The notes: generated by a model from the sequence alone, not told the origin. Counted from the stretch's first letter, positions 48,631 through 57,672 are shown. The stretch is 64,000 bases of DNA from Alcanivorax nanhaiticus (GCF_000756665.1 NZ_ARXV01000004.1:62001-126000), one strand, 5' to 3'. Numbers and translations: made by a program.

Positions 48631-49491
48631 TTACTTGTAAAGCAACTTGCCGACGCTGTTAAACGCCTTGTCTGACAGGCTCATGCGGATCATGGAGCGG
48701 AACAGGGTCTCAGGCATCAAACGTCTTGCCAGCAACAACATGCGAGCATCCACGCCAACGCTGTAACGTAACCGCGAGCTCCCATCGATAGACGCCCGGT
48801 AGATGACTTCCGCAGCCTGTTTCGGCGTGGAGCCTCCGGGGCCTGTCTTGTCCATCACCCCGAACTGTTCACGCGCATAGTCGTCGTAGCTGGACACACC
48901 GGTGCTGTTATCCCGGTCGGAGGAACGGCCAAAGAAAGCCGTGTTCACCGCACCTGGCTCAATGATCTTGATACCGATACCCAACGGAGCCAGCTCGTAA
49001 ACCAGCCCCTCGGTAAACCCTTCCACCGCCCACTTGCTGGCGTTGTACACACTGTACAGGGGCAACGGCACCCGCCCAACCATGCTGGCCACATTCACCA
49101 GCATCCCGGCTTTACGCTCACGAAAATGCGGCAGCACCGCACGGCAGGTTTCCATCAGGCCAAACACATTGGTATCGAATTGACGAATGATCTGTTCTTC
49201 GCTGAGCGTTTCGAACGCGCCCATCAGCCCATAGCCTGCGTTATTGACCAGCACATCAATCGCACCAAACTCCTTGATGGCTTCCTGCACCGCGCTGTAG
49301 ATACTGCCCCGATCATTCACATCCAGGCGCAACACCAACACTCCCGGCAACGATGCCAACCCTTTGGCATCGTCGGGTTTGCGCATAGTCGCCACCACAT
49401 TCCAGCCCTTCTTTTGAAAGAGCTGGGCGGTGGCATAACCGATGCCGGATGAAGCACCAGTAATCAGTACTGTCTTTTGCTTGTCAGTCAC
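48631..49491 (-). CDS. Short-chain dehydrogenase/reductase
   Basis: 286-residue classical SDR. The cofactor loop TGASSGIG is at about 11-18, NNAGYG at about 87, catalytic Ser in NVASM and the YxxxK motif in SVYNASKWA. It reduces or oxidises a carbonyl or alcohol using NAD(P). It is 15 bases downstream of the MpaB-type oxygenase gene, probably the same operon, so its substrate may be the product of that enzyme. Confidence 0.9.
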   Translation of the reverse strand: MTDKQKTVLITGASSGIGYATAQLFQKKGWNVVATMRKPDDAKGLASLPGVLVLRLDVNDRGSIYSAVQEAIKEFGAIDVLVNNAGYGLMGAFETLSEEQIIRQFDTNVFGLMETCRAVLPHFRERKAGMLVNVASMVGRVPLPLYSVYNASKWAVEGFTEGLVYELAPLGIGIKIIEPGAVNTAFFGRSSDRDNSTGVSSYDDYAREQFGVMDKTGPGGSTPKQAAEVIYRASIDGSSRLRYSVGVDARMLLLARRLMPETLFRSMIRMSLSDKAFNSVGKLLYK

Positions 49492-49506
49492 GTCACATTC
49501 CTTTTT

Positions 49507-50757
49507 TCAAACATGCCCGGGATGCTGACTATCCGGGCGAATAATTCCCTGCTCGGCCTCGCCAAACATCTGGTTCAACATTTCCAGCTGGTCACGGCGG
49601 CCACGACGCTCCTGACGGCGGCGCATTACCGGGTTGTAGCGTTGCGACACATGGCCCACAAAACGCGGCACCAGGGTGACCACCGGGTACCAGGGCAAGG
49701 TGGATGCGGGCAGCCCCAGCTGCGCCATCTTTTCCTTGTCGAGGAAATAGCTGCTCATGCTCAGGTGCTTCTCATAGGCAAGGCGACGCTGAATGCCTTG
49801 CAGATGACTGAAGTGGCGCTCCAACGGTTCGTCTGCCAATGCCTTGCCCAGCTCCCGGGTGGTCTCGTCCGGACGGCTCTGGGTCATCAGGGTATGCTGC
49901 AGCAGCACGATGCCCTGGCGCTCGGTATCCACCAGCCAACGCTCTTCCACCCCCATCAGCCAGCAGGCGTATTTCCACAGGTGCATCACCGCTTTGGACT
50001 CCCTTGGCGTCACAGGCACACCAAGCTTGCGCAAGCCACCCAGCATCACCACACAGAACCCGAGGTAAGTGGCCACCATATCCACCTGACTCAACGGCAT
50101 GCCCCACTCGCTGGCGTCCCAGTCCTCGCGCCGGTTCAGGTTACGGCGCACCAGTGAATGCACCATGCGCACATGCAAGGTGGAACGGAAGCCCGGCCCA
50201 AAACGCTGTAGCCCGTCTTGCTCGGTACAGTCCACCCACCATTTTCCGGTTTCGGCTACTCGCTGGGAGGCCCCCTTGTTGAGCGCCCCGGTCAGCACCA
50301 GTGACTGGTTGAAACCGGACAGCAGATAACCGCCCATCAGGGCCAGATCCCGCAGTACATACGGGGCGGTCATGCCGGTGGAGTGAATGAAACGGGCACC
50401 TTCGTTGATCAGGTCGAAGTCCACCCAACTTGGGCGCTTTTCCACCTTGCGGATAAAGACGCGCAGGGGCTCAGGACAGTCTTTTACGGCCGCCAGGCCT
50501 TCATTGATGGCTAATTCAAACTTGCCACGGGCTTCACGGGCACCGTACTCCATCATCCAGTCCACCAGCGCATCCATCTCTGGATCCCCCACCCAGAGCG
50601 CGCCCACAACCCCATCAAATTCTTCCCGGCTGGGGGCCAAATCGCGCCCCAGCAAAGTCTTTAACAGCAGCGGCGTCGGCTGCTGGGTCTTCTCAAAAGG
50701 CCGTACCCGTCCGGGTACCGCTGGCAGTATTGCCTGAGCCCTGGCTTGAGCGTTCAT
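49507..50757 (-). CDS. MpaB/latex-clearing-type oxygenase (DUF2236 family)
   Basis: 416 residues. The family signature includes GGYLLSGFNQSLVLTG, RSTLHVRMVHSLVRR (Arg and His of the heme or metal site) and YLGFCVVMLGGLRKLG. Members include Lcp (rubber oxygenase) and MpaB; many are heme-b proteins acting on lipophilic compounds. The start has GGAGGCGAGC in front. It is divergent from a TetR regulator whose likely operator lies between the two. Confidence 0.82.
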   Translation of the reverse strand: MNAQARAQAILPAVPGRVRPFEKTQQPTPLLLKTLLGRDLAPSREEFDGVVGALWVGDPEMDALVDWMMEYGAREARGKFELAINEGLAAVKDCPEPLRVFIRKVEKRPSWVDFDLINEGARFIHSTGMTAPYVLRDLALMGGYLLSGFNQSLVLTGALNKGASQRVAETGKWWVDCTEQDGLQRFGPGFRSTLHVRMVHSLVRRNLNRREDWDASEWGMPLSQVDMVATYLGFCVVMLGGLRKLGVPVTPRESKAVMHLWKYACWLMGVEERWLVDTERQGIVLLQHTLMTQSRPDETTRELGKALADEPLERHFSHLQGIQRRLAYEKHLSMSSYFLDKEKMAQLGLPASTLPWYPVVTLVPRFVGHVSQRYNPVMRRRQERRGRRDQLEMLNQMFGEAEQGIIRPDSQHPGHV

Positions 50758-50806
50758 GCTCGCCTCCACATGTCAGTGCGACGGTTGTTGCAATGACAGG
50801 CACCCT

Positions 50807-50839
50807 AATGCGAATATGTATTCGCATTCAATTCGCATT
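50807..50839. promoter_or_regulatory. Palindromic operator in the MpaB/TetR divergent promoter
   Basis: AATGCGAATA (50807-50816) and TATTCGCATT (50819-50828) form a perfect 22-bp palindrome with a 2-base centre, and a further half-site ATTCGCATT lies at 50831-50839. It sits between the two divergent starts and is a typical size for a TetR-family dimer site, probably of the regulator encoded beside it. Confidence 0.75.
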
Positions 50840-50871
50840 TAAACACTGACCCACCTCAATCCGAGCCCACC

Positions 50872-51489
50872 ATGCGTAAACGTCCACAACAGCAACGTTC
50901 CCGCGAGATGGTCAAAACATTGATCGATGCCACCGCCAGGGTGATACAGCAACAAGGGCTGGATAACACTACCACCGCCCGAATTGCCGAGGCTGCGGGT
51001 GTCAGTGTGGGTTCCCTGTACCAGTACTTTGGTGACAAGGATTCGCTGATAGAAGCACTGATGGAAAGCCTGGCGGAAGACATCGGCAGCGGACTGCGGC
51101 ACCTCCCCCTGCTGGACAACGACGACATGCATGCCCTGGTTGGCAACGCCATCCGCTTTGGCTTTGCCGTGCTGCATTCTCGTGATGGGCTTTACCTGGA
51201 GCTGGTGCGTAACTGGCATCGCCTGCCCACCAACCGGGTGGTGGATGTATTGCAACAGCACTTCATGGAACTGGCACGACTCTACTTCCTGCGCCACTAT
51301 CGGGATTACCCCATCGACAATCTGGAAGTACGGGTGTTTATTGTCACCAACAGCGTGCTCTTCACCATGGTGCGGCATATTAGCCAGAACAACGGCCTGA
51401 TCCGCGAAAGCGCCCTGGCAACGGAGTTGACCAGCATGGTCGCCAACTACATGACACAGCCTCCGCAATCACCGGAGGCACAGCCATGA
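50872..51489 (+). CDS. TetR-family transcriptional regulator
   Basis: 205 residues. The N-terminal helix-turn-helix is in TARIAEAAGVSVGSLYQYF (about 38-56), with a C-terminal ligand domain. Probably a repressor acting at the adjacent palindrome on itself and the MpaB-SDR operon. Its stop overlaps the start of an AraC-type regulator (ATGA). Ligand unknown; lipophilic compounds are plausible given the neighbours. Confidence 0.9.
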   Translation: MRKRPQQQRSREMVKTLIDATARVIQQQGLDNTTTARIAEAAGVSVGSLYQYFGDKDSLIEALMESLAEDIGSGLRHLPLLDNDDMHALVGNAIRFGFAVLHSRDGLYLELVRNWHRLPTNRVVDVLQQHFMELARLYFLRHYRDYPIDNLEVRVFIVTNSVLFTMVRHISQNNGLIRESALATELTSMVANYMTQPPQSPEAQP

Positions 51490-52481
51490 CCCCGGATCTG
51501 GCCCTGGCCTACTGCCGCATGATTGCCCAGGCATTGGGCCTGGATCAGGATGGCCTGGAGAATCTGGTCTGTAATACCGGTATCAACGTAGAAACCTTGT
51601 TGCATGGCGACGGCTTTATTGACTGGGCAGGTACCTGCCAGTTAATCGCCAATGCCCACGCCATCAATCCCCAGCCGGATATCGCCCTGCAAGCCGGCTT
51701 GCGCGCCCTCCCCGCCATGCACGGCCCCATGGGCATGGCGGCCATGGCCAGCCCCACCCTGCGTGATGCCATGCGAGTCTTTGCTGCCTTTACCAACACC
51801 CGCACCCGGGTATTCCACACAAAGATGGAAGAGAACCACGACACCATTACGCTCCATCTCCAATTCAACTACCCCATGGACGAGTACATCCGATTCCTCA
51901 CGGAATCCGCCATGGCCTCAGCCTATGCCTGCCATGTGGTACTGCGCGGCAAACCCATCAACGATGGCGCCGCCTACTTCAATTACCCGGCTCCGCCTTG
52001 GGCCGATGCCTACAAGAGAATTTTCCGTGGTACCGAAGTGATATTCGATGCCCCCAATGCGGGGCTCAGCCTGCCCGCCCATTATGGTGACGAGCCCCTC
52101 GCCAGCCATGACCGGGAACTGCTGTGGATGGCCATCGGCCAGTGTGAGGCCCGCCAGGAATCCCTTCGCAAAATGGGCACCGTCAGCGATCAGGTACTGG
52201 CATTACTTCATCAGGCACAAGGGCAAGCCGATCTGGAGACCATCGCAGACCGGCTACACATTAGCCCCCGCACCCTGATTCGCAAGCTCAAGCAGGAAGA
52301 CACCCGCTTCCAGCAACTCCGCGACCAGACCCTCAGCCGGCGTGCAACGCAGCTACTCAGCCTGCCCCACTACACCGTAGCCGCTGTAGCCGAAGACCTG
52401 GGCTACACCGACGTGGCCAGCTTCCGCCGCGCTTTTCAGCGCTGGTTCGGCACCAGCCCGGGAAAGTTTCGGCAGGAATAG
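51486..52481 (+). CDS. AraC-family regulator with arabinose-binding-type N-terminal domain
   Basis: 331 residues. The N-terminal 200 residues are the Arabinose_bd type found in VirS/OruR-like regulators; the C-terminus has two helix-turn-helices, ADLETIADRLHISPRTLIRK and YTVAAVAEDLGYTDVASFRR with GTSPGKFR. Probable activator. Overlap with tetR implies joint expression of a repressor and an activator. Heptamer element 5 starts three bases past the stop. Targets may be the following desaturase genes, but no site was found to show it. Confidence 0.9.
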   Translation: MTPDLALAYCRMIAQALGLDQDGLENLVCNTGINVETLLHGDGFIDWAGTCQLIANAHAINPQPDIALQAGLRALPAMHGPMGMAAMASPTLRDAMRVFAAFTNTRTRVFHTKMEENHDTITLHLQFNYPMDEYIRFLTESAMASAYACHVVLRGKPINDGAAYFNYPAPPWADAYKRIFRGTEVIFDAPNAGLSLPAHYGDEPLASHDRELLWMAIGQCEARQESLRKMGTVSDQVLALLHQAQGQADLETIADRLHISPRTLIRKLKQEDTRFQQLRDQTLSRRATQLLSLPHYTVAAVAEDLGYTDVASFRRAFQRWFGTSPGKFRQE

Positions 52482-52484
52482 AGC

Positions 52485-52641
52485 AGTTGAAAGTTCAAAG
52501 TTTAAAGTTTAAAAGGCGCGATCAAAAGCCGTGAAATGGAATGTGCTGTGCCCGCGACCCAAGCTTGGACGCGGGCAATGCCATGGGGCGTCGCGATGAA
52601 CCAGCCCGCGCTTTTCAACTTTAAACTTTGAACTTTCAACT
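52485..52641. repeat. Heptamer repeat element 5 (AGT-TNAA class) with central hairpin
   Basis: Left arm AGT-TGAA, AGT-TCAA, AGT-TTAA, AGT-TTAA, then AAGGCGCG. The right arm is the inverse, four units long. Central GCCCGCG (52550-52556) and CGCGGGC (52570-52576) enclose ACCCAAGCTTGGA. Starts three bases after the AraC gene stop. Same arms and stem as element 3. Confidence 0.85.
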
Positions 52642-52741
52642 TACCCCTGTCATTTATCATCCCCCCCTTGTCAGCATCCGCGCTTATCCGTGAACCGGTT
52701 TCCGGCAACACTGAATAAAAGCATCATTGGAGACTGGCGCA

Positions 52742-53623
52742 ATGAGCAACGCCGAGAACAATAACGATCTTGTAAAACTGAAGGTGTCACCGAAAATTGC
52801 GTGGCCCACTATTGCTATCCTGATTGGCTCCCTGGCCGCGATTGGCCTCACCTGGGCGTTGGTTCCCATGGGCATCTGGCCGCTCTGGCTGGGCATGCTG
52901 GTTAACGGCATTGCCGGCTACGCCCTGTTTACGCCAGCCCACGAAGCCATCCACCGTGCGGCAGCCCAGAAGTCGGAGCACAATGACTTTATTCTGTCAG
53001 CGGCGACCTTCGTAGCCGTTCCCTTCGGTAAGGGTAAACTGTTCCGGCTTCTGCACATGCGCCATCACCGCTTTGCCAACGACCCGGCCAATGACCCTGA
53101 TCACTGGATGGCCAGCAGCCTGTGGACCATGCCGCTATGGGGTCTGTGGCCGTATTTCTATCTCTACAAGTTTCTGCGCAACCCGGCACTGCTGCCCAAT
53201 GTGAAGGTCTCCGAGATCGTGCGTGAAATTGCGGTGGCAGGTGTCATCTTCGGTGCACTGACCGTATTGATGCCCTATTACATGCTGATGCTGTGGTTGA
53301 TCCCCACCTACATCGCCTTTTTCCTCATGTGCCTGGTCTTCATGGTGCTGCCACACTACCCGCATACCGGTCGCCAGGATGAAGATCCCAATACCACCGC
53401 GCTCATGCGCATGGGCCAGGAGTGGTGGCTCACCCCGGTGCTAATGTTCCAGAACTACCATCTCGTGCATCACTTGTACCCCACTGCGCCGTTCTACCGC
53501 TACGGCAAGATCTGGAAGGCCCGCGAGGCATATCACCTGGAACATTCCGGCGACATGATCATTGGCCCCTTTGGCCTTGGCCCGGACAAAACCCGGCCCC
53601 AGCCCCCAAACGAAGCCGCCTGA
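52742..53623 (+). CDS. Membrane fatty-acid desaturase-like protein 1
   Basis: 293 residues with four or more membrane segments. The three histidine boxes are HEAIH, HMRHH and HLVHH, which bind the diiron centre of the membrane desaturase/hydroxylase family. It introduces a double bond or hydroxyl in a lipid chain; chain and position unknown. The ATG is preferred over an upstream TTG. A terminator ends this gene before its close paralogue starts, so the two are probably expressed separately. Confidence 0.87.
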   Translation: MSNAENNNDLVKLKVSPKIAWPTIAILIGSLAAIGLTWALVPMGIWPLWLGMLVNGIAGYALFTPAHEAIHRAAAQKSEHNDFILSAATFVAVPFGKGKLFRLLHMRHHRFANDPANDPDHWMASSLWTMPLWGLWPYFYLYKFLRNPALLPNVKVSEIVREIAVAGVIFGALTVLMPYYMLMLWLIPTYIAFFLMCLVFMVLPHYPHTGRQDEDPNTTALMRMGQEWWLTPVLMFQNYHLVHHLYPTAPFYRYGKIWKAREAYHLEHSGDMIIGPFGLGPDKTRPQPPNEAA

Positions 53624-53632
53624 TCCCCTTTC

Positions 53633-53658
53633 CGGGCGGTTCCGGCCGCCCGTTTTTT
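53633..53658 (+). terminator. Rho-independent terminator between the two desaturases
   Basis: CGGGCGG and CCGCCCG (7-bp stem, 6-base loop) followed by six T. Confidence 0.92.
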
Positions 53659-53785
53659 CCAACTGCGAATGCCCCGAAACCCGTTGTCGGGTGACACTAT
53701 TTATCCCCCTTTTTGGCAATTTCGGCGCTTAACAGGCCCGGAAAAACAGTAAACACTCTGTATGCAACCTGCAGGGAGAACCCCG

Positions 53786-54661
53786 ATGACAACAACGACA
53801 GAAGCAGAAGAACTTCAAACCCTGGCAAAACTGAAGGTATCCCCCAAGTTTGCCTGGCCGACCATTATCCTGATGGTGGCATCCCATGCGGCCAACATTA
53901 CCAGCTGGGTTATGGTCATCGGCGGTTACTGGCCCGCCTGGGTCGGCCTGATCATCAACAGCATCTCAGGCTATGTCATGTTCACCCCGGCCCACGAATC
54001 CATTCATCGTGCCGCCGCCCAGAAGTCCGAACACAACGACCTGATCCTCTCTATCGCCACCTTTGTGGCGGTACCCTTCGGCAAGGGCAAACTGTTCCGC
54101 ATCATGCACATGCATCACCACCGTTTCGCCAACGACCCGGAAAAAGACCCCGATCACTGGATGGCCAGCAGCCTGTGGACCATGCCGCTGTGGGGCTTCT
54201 GGCCCTTCATCTACCTGATCAACTTCATGCGTAATCCGGAAAAGCTGCCCAACGTAGAGGTCGCTGAAATCCGTCGCGAACTGATCGTGGCAGGCATCGC
54301 CCTGACGGCCCTGTTCATATGGCAGCCCTATGTGACGCTGATGCTGTGGCTGATCCCTTCCTATTTCTCGTTCTTCCTGATGTGCCTGGTGTTCATGGTG
54401 CTTCCGCACTATCCCCACACCGGCCGTCAGGATGTGGACCCGAACACCACCTCCCTGATGCGCATGGGCAAGGAATGGTTGCTGACACCAATCCTCATGT
54501 ACCAGAACTATCATCTGGTTCATCACCTCTATCCCACCGTACCGTTCTATCGTTACGGCAAAGTCTGGAAAGCCCGCGAGGCTTACCACCGCAAACATTC
54601 CGGCAGCATGATCATTGGCCCCTTTGACCTGGGCCCCAAAGAGCAAACCGGTAACACCTGA
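53786..54661 (+). CDS. Membrane fatty-acid desaturase-like protein 2
   Basis: 291 residues, a close tandem paralogue of the gene before: long identical runs such as PHYPHTGRQD and HWMASSLWTMPLWG, and the boxes HESIH, HMHHH and HLVHH. Differences are concentrated in the first membrane pair and the C-terminus, so substrate preference may differ. GGGAGAACCCCG precedes the ATG. An SDR gene follows after 13 bases, in the same operon. Confidence 0.87.
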   Translation: MTTTTEAEELQTLAKLKVSPKFAWPTIILMVASHAANITSWVMVIGGYWPAWVGLIINSISGYVMFTPAHESIHRAAAQKSEHNDLILSIATFVAVPFGKGKLFRIMHMHHHRFANDPEKDPDHWMASSLWTMPLWGFWPFIYLINFMRNPEKLPNVEVAEIRRELIVAGIALTALFIWQPYVTLMLWLIPSYFSFFLMCLVFMVLPHYPHTGRQDVDPNTTSLMRMGKEWLLTPILMYQNYHLVHHLYPTVPFYRYGKVWKAREAYHRKHSGSMIIGPFDLGPKEQTGNT

Positions 54662-54674
54662 CAGGAGCATAACA

Positions 54675-55475
54675 ATGACAAGAACGGTACTGGTAACTGG
54701 CGGGGCCGGCGGTATTGGCCGTGAATTCTGCAAGCTGTTCAACAATGATGGATATCGTATCGTGGTGTTCAGTCTGCAGCAGGACGAGCTGGACCAGCTC
54801 GGCAAGGATTTGAAAGACCAACGTAGCGAAGTGGACTATCACGGCGTACAAATGGACCTGTCAGAGCCGGACGCCGCTGAACGTATCCTGGAATGGCTGG
54901 ATCAGAAAAGCATCGAACTGGACGTACTGGTCAACAACGTGGGCTTCGGCATGATGGGCGAGCATGTTGAACAGGACAGCAAGAAGCTGGAGCGCATGCT
55001 CACCCTGAACAACATCCTGCTCACCAAACTGTGCATGCTGGTGGGGAATCGCATGAAGGCTCGTGGCACCGGCCAGATCATGAACATCGGCTCCCTCGCG
55101 GGCTTCTGCCCCATGCCGTTCTTCGCTGCGTACAGCGCCAGCAAGGCGTTCGTGATCAACTTCAGCGCTTCCCTGCACGAAGAACTGAAACCCTATGGCG
55201 TGGAAGTCACCTGCTTCTGCCCCAGCACCACCAGGACCGCCTTCCTGGACACCGCGCAGAGCAAACACCAATCGTCCACCGGCATCACCAAATTCGTATC
55301 CGCCCAGATCGACACCCCGGAAGAAGTCGCGATAGCGGGTTACAAAGCCCTGAATGAAAAAAAAGTGTTTGCGCTGCCAAGCCTGGCTATCACACTGCAA
55401 AGCATCTGGATCCGGACCATGCCACTACGCACCATGGCGGCGTTTGTGCACAAGAAAGCATTAAAAGAGCAGTGA
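54675..55475 (+). CDS. Short-chain dehydrogenase/reductase
   Basis: 266 residues. Cofactor loop TGGAGGIG, NNVGFGMMG, catalytic Ser in NIGSLAGF, and YSASK. Downstream of desaturase 2 (AGGAG site, 13-base gap), so it may act on a lipid-derived ketone or aldehyde; 3-ketoacyl-type reductases have the same style. Its TGA stop lies within heptamer element 6. Confidence 0.88.
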   Translation: MTRTVLVTGGAGGIGREFCKLFNNDGYRIVVFSLQQDELDQLGKDLKDQRSEVDYHGVQMDLSEPDAAERILEWLDQKSIELDVLVNNVGFGMMGEHVEQDSKKLERMLTLNNILLTKLCMLVGNRMKARGTGQIMNIGSLAGFCPMPFFAAYSASKAFVINFSASLHEELKPYGVEVTCFCPSTTRTAFLDTAQSKHQSSTGITKFVSAQIDTPEEVAIAGYKALNEKKVFALPSLAITLQSIWIRTMPLRTMAAFVHKKALKEQ

Positions 55476-55537
55476 ACAGTTAATAGTGAATAGTTAATAG
55501 TTAACAGCTGCGCGGGACAGGTTAGCCCGTTCCGCAA

Positions 55538-55578
55538 CCAGAGAGGCCGCGTCCAGACATTGGGCGCGGCCTCTCTGG
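55538..55578. terminator. Hairpin in element 6, left
   Basis: Perfect 14-bp stem (CCAGAGAGGCCGCG and inverse) with a 13-base loop between convergent genes; T tract poor. Confidence 0.45.
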
Positions 55579-55721
55579 TTTGGGAAAGCCTGGTGGAGCT
55601 GCAGTGTGAATCGAGCGTAGCGAGTGACGAGTTTCGAGTTGCGAAAGGCAAGATCAGAATCACACCTGCGAGAACCGGTTTTTGGTTTTCGAAACTCGCT
55701 CCTCGCAACTCGTAACTCTTT

Positions 55722-55748
55722 TGCTCGCGGCTCCAGCGCCGCTCCTAC
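55722..55748 (-). repeat. REP-like palindrome
   Basis: On the minus strand GTAGGAGCGGCGC-TGGA-GCCGCGAGCA, the shape of Pseudomonas-type REP sequences. It sits within element 6, beside the inner heptamer element. Confidence 0.6.
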
Positions 55749-55864
55749 CGTTCTTCCAAACGAAAGAGGCCGCGCCCAATGTCGGGCGCGGCCTCTATCC
55801 TTTCCTTCACCGCCACGCGTTCCACGCGCAACTATTCACTGTTAACTATTAACTATTCACTGCC

Positions 55865-57169
55865 TTATCTAACCAGCCACAAGCTCAATTGCGGAATATA
55901 GGTGATCATCAGCAATGCCACGATCAGCACCAGCATGAACGGAATAGTAGAAGCGAACAGTTCGGTGACTCGTTTCTTGAAGCGGTAACTGGCGATAAAC
56001 AGGTTCATCCCCACTGGCGGGGTGATGTAACCAATCTGCATGTTGGCCACGAAGATCACGCCCAGGTGCACAGGATCAATGCCATAGCGCAGGGCCACAG
56101 GCAGGATGAGCGGCACCATGATCACCAGCGCCGCAAAGATATCCAGCAGCGCCCCCAGCAGCAACAACAGGATGTTGAGCAGGATCAGGAAGGCGATCTT
56201 GCTCTCCACATGGGTCTGGATCAGGGTAAACAGCTTCTCCGGAACGCCCGCGTAAACCAGATAATCAGTGAACGCCAGCGCCACTGCCAGGATCAGCAGA
56301 ATGCCGCCCACCATGATCATGGAATCGCGCATGATCGAGGGCAGTTTTCGTACAGAGATCTCCCGGTACAGGAACACTTCTGCCACCAGCACATAAAGTG
56401 CCGTCACCGCCGCCGCTTCGCTGACCACCAGGAAGCCGGAGAAAATTCCGCCCAGCACCACCACCGGCAGCGGGAGTTCCCAGCGCGCTTCCCAGAGCGC
56501 ATCCACCAACTCCCGGAAATCAAACGGCTGGCGGGGAATCGGATGGCCTGCCTTGGCGGCACCACGGGTGGCCCATACGCAGTAACCGTACAGCAGCACG
56601 ATCATCAGCAGCGCCGGCACCAGACCCGCCAGATACAGATCCACGATTTCCACCGGTGGCATATCCAGTTGCTGGGACATCTGTTGGGCAATAATGCCGT
56701 AGATCAGCAGAGGAACCGATGGCACCAGCAGCAAACCAAGGCTACCGGATGACGTTACCAGACCCAGGCTGAAACGCTCCGGATAATTGCCTTTCACCAA
56801 TGCCGGCAATAGCAGCGCGCCCAGCGCGACAATGGTGACACCGGAGCCACCGGTTAACGCCGTAAAGAATGCGCAGGCAATCAGGGAAACAAAGGCCATG
56901 CCTCCGGGCATCCAGCCAAAGGCGGCCTGACTGAGGCGCAACATGCGGTCGGCGGTTTTCGATTCGCTGAGCAGAAAACCGGCAAAGGTGAATAACGGCA
57001 GCGCCATCAAAACCACTGAGTTACTCAGCTGGTAGATATCAATGTGCAGTACCGCCAGCTCAATCTCCAGGGTGTAGAAACCGAGCGCCGCAGCGCCAAG
57101 AATAATGGCATACAGTGGCGCGCCCATCAGGGCGAGCAGGATCAGCAGAAGAATCGCGATAGTGATCAT
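55865..57169 (-). CDS. dctM: TRAP transporter large membrane subunit DctM
   Basis: 434 residues with about 12 membrane segments, starting MITIAILLLILLALMGAPLY; LPLFTFAGFLLSES and ALTGGSGVTIVALGALLLPAL fit the DctM family. It forms the Na+-coupled channel part of the transporter. Overlaps dctQ (ATGA). Last gene of the TatT-DctPQM operon, its stop is next to heptamer element 6. Confidence 0.92.
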   Translation of the reverse strand: MITIAILLLILLALMGAPLYAIILGAAALGFYTLEIELAVLHIDIYQLSNSVVLMALPLFTFAGFLLSESKTADRMLRLSQAAFGWMPGGMAFVSLIACAFFTALTGGSGVTIVALGALLLPALVKGNYPERFSLGLVTSSGSLGLLLVPSVPLLIYGIIAQQMSQQLDMPPVEIVDLYLAGLVPALLMIVLLYGYCVWATRGAAKAGHPIPRQPFDFRELVDALWEARWELPLPVVVLGGIFSGFLVVSEAAAVTALYVLVAEVFLYREISVRKLPSIMRDSMIMVGGILLILAVALAFTDYLVYAGVPEKLFTLIQTHVESKIAFLILLNILLLLLGALLDIFAALVIMVPLILPVALRYGIDPVHLGVIFVANMQIGYITPPVGMNLFIASYRFKKRVTELFASTIPFMLVLIVALLMITYIPQLSLWLVR

Positions 57170-57672
57170 GCCACCGGCTCCTGCATCTTCGGCCGCTTGC
57201 CCAACAGGCCTAGGCCGAACAGGGCCACATAACGCAGCGCCATCACCGAAAAGCCCACCGGGATGATCGCCTGCAGCAACCAGCTGGGCACATTGGCAAA
57301 GGCCGGCGTGGCATATTCATACTCTTCGATCACAAAGCCCACGCTGTACCAGGCCACCAGCACGCAAATGAATGCGGTGAACAGATCCACAGCCGTGGTC
57401 AGGAAGGGATGGTATTTCTCTGGCAGCAAAGTGGACGCCACATCGATGCGAATGTGTTCATCCTTGCGTGAAGCAATCATCGCGCCCAACAGACCGATCC
57501 ACAGTACGGCGTTCTGCAGCAGCGGCTCGATCCAGACCAGGCTGGTACCGAAAAAGTTACGCAGCACAATCTGCGCCACCGCCAGCAAGATCATAAACAA
57601 AAGGACGGCCACGATAAGGCCGTCCTCAATGCGATGAAGCGTGCGGTGCAGGCCGCCCAGAAAACCGGTCAT
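57166..57672 (-). CDS. dctQ: TRAP transporter small membrane subunit DctQ
   Basis: 168 residues with four membrane segments (about 18-38, 50-70, 93-113, 135-155); LLQNAVLWIGLLGAMIASRKDEHIRID is condensed in the family motif around the second and third helices. Start directly follows the dctP stop; end overlaps dctM. Works with DctM in the inner membrane. Confidence 0.9.
   Translation of the reverse strand: MTGFLGGLHRTLHRIEDGLIVAVLLFMILLAVAQIVLRNFFGTSLVWIEPLLQNAVLWIGLLGAMIASRKDEHIRIDVASTLLPEKYHPFLTTAVDLFTAFICVLVAWYSVGFVIEEYEYATPAFANVPSWLLQAIIPVGFSVMALRYVALFGLGLLGKRPKMQEPVA

Larger units (their letters stand above)
55469..55863. repeat. Heptamer repeat element 6: composite, nested
   Basis: Outer arms are AGT-KAAY heptamers: six units on the left (overlapping the SDR stop) and five on the right (two bases before the DctM stop). 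Inside, a 14-bp stem (55538-55551 with 55565-55578) is followed by a complete AGT-NNCG element (55612-55718), a REP-like palindrome (55722-55748) and a second stem AGAGGCCGCGCCC/inverse (55765-55777 with 55784-55796). The order suggests one element inserted into another. It fills the whole space between two convergent genes; no coding sequence is seen. Confidence 0.85.
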
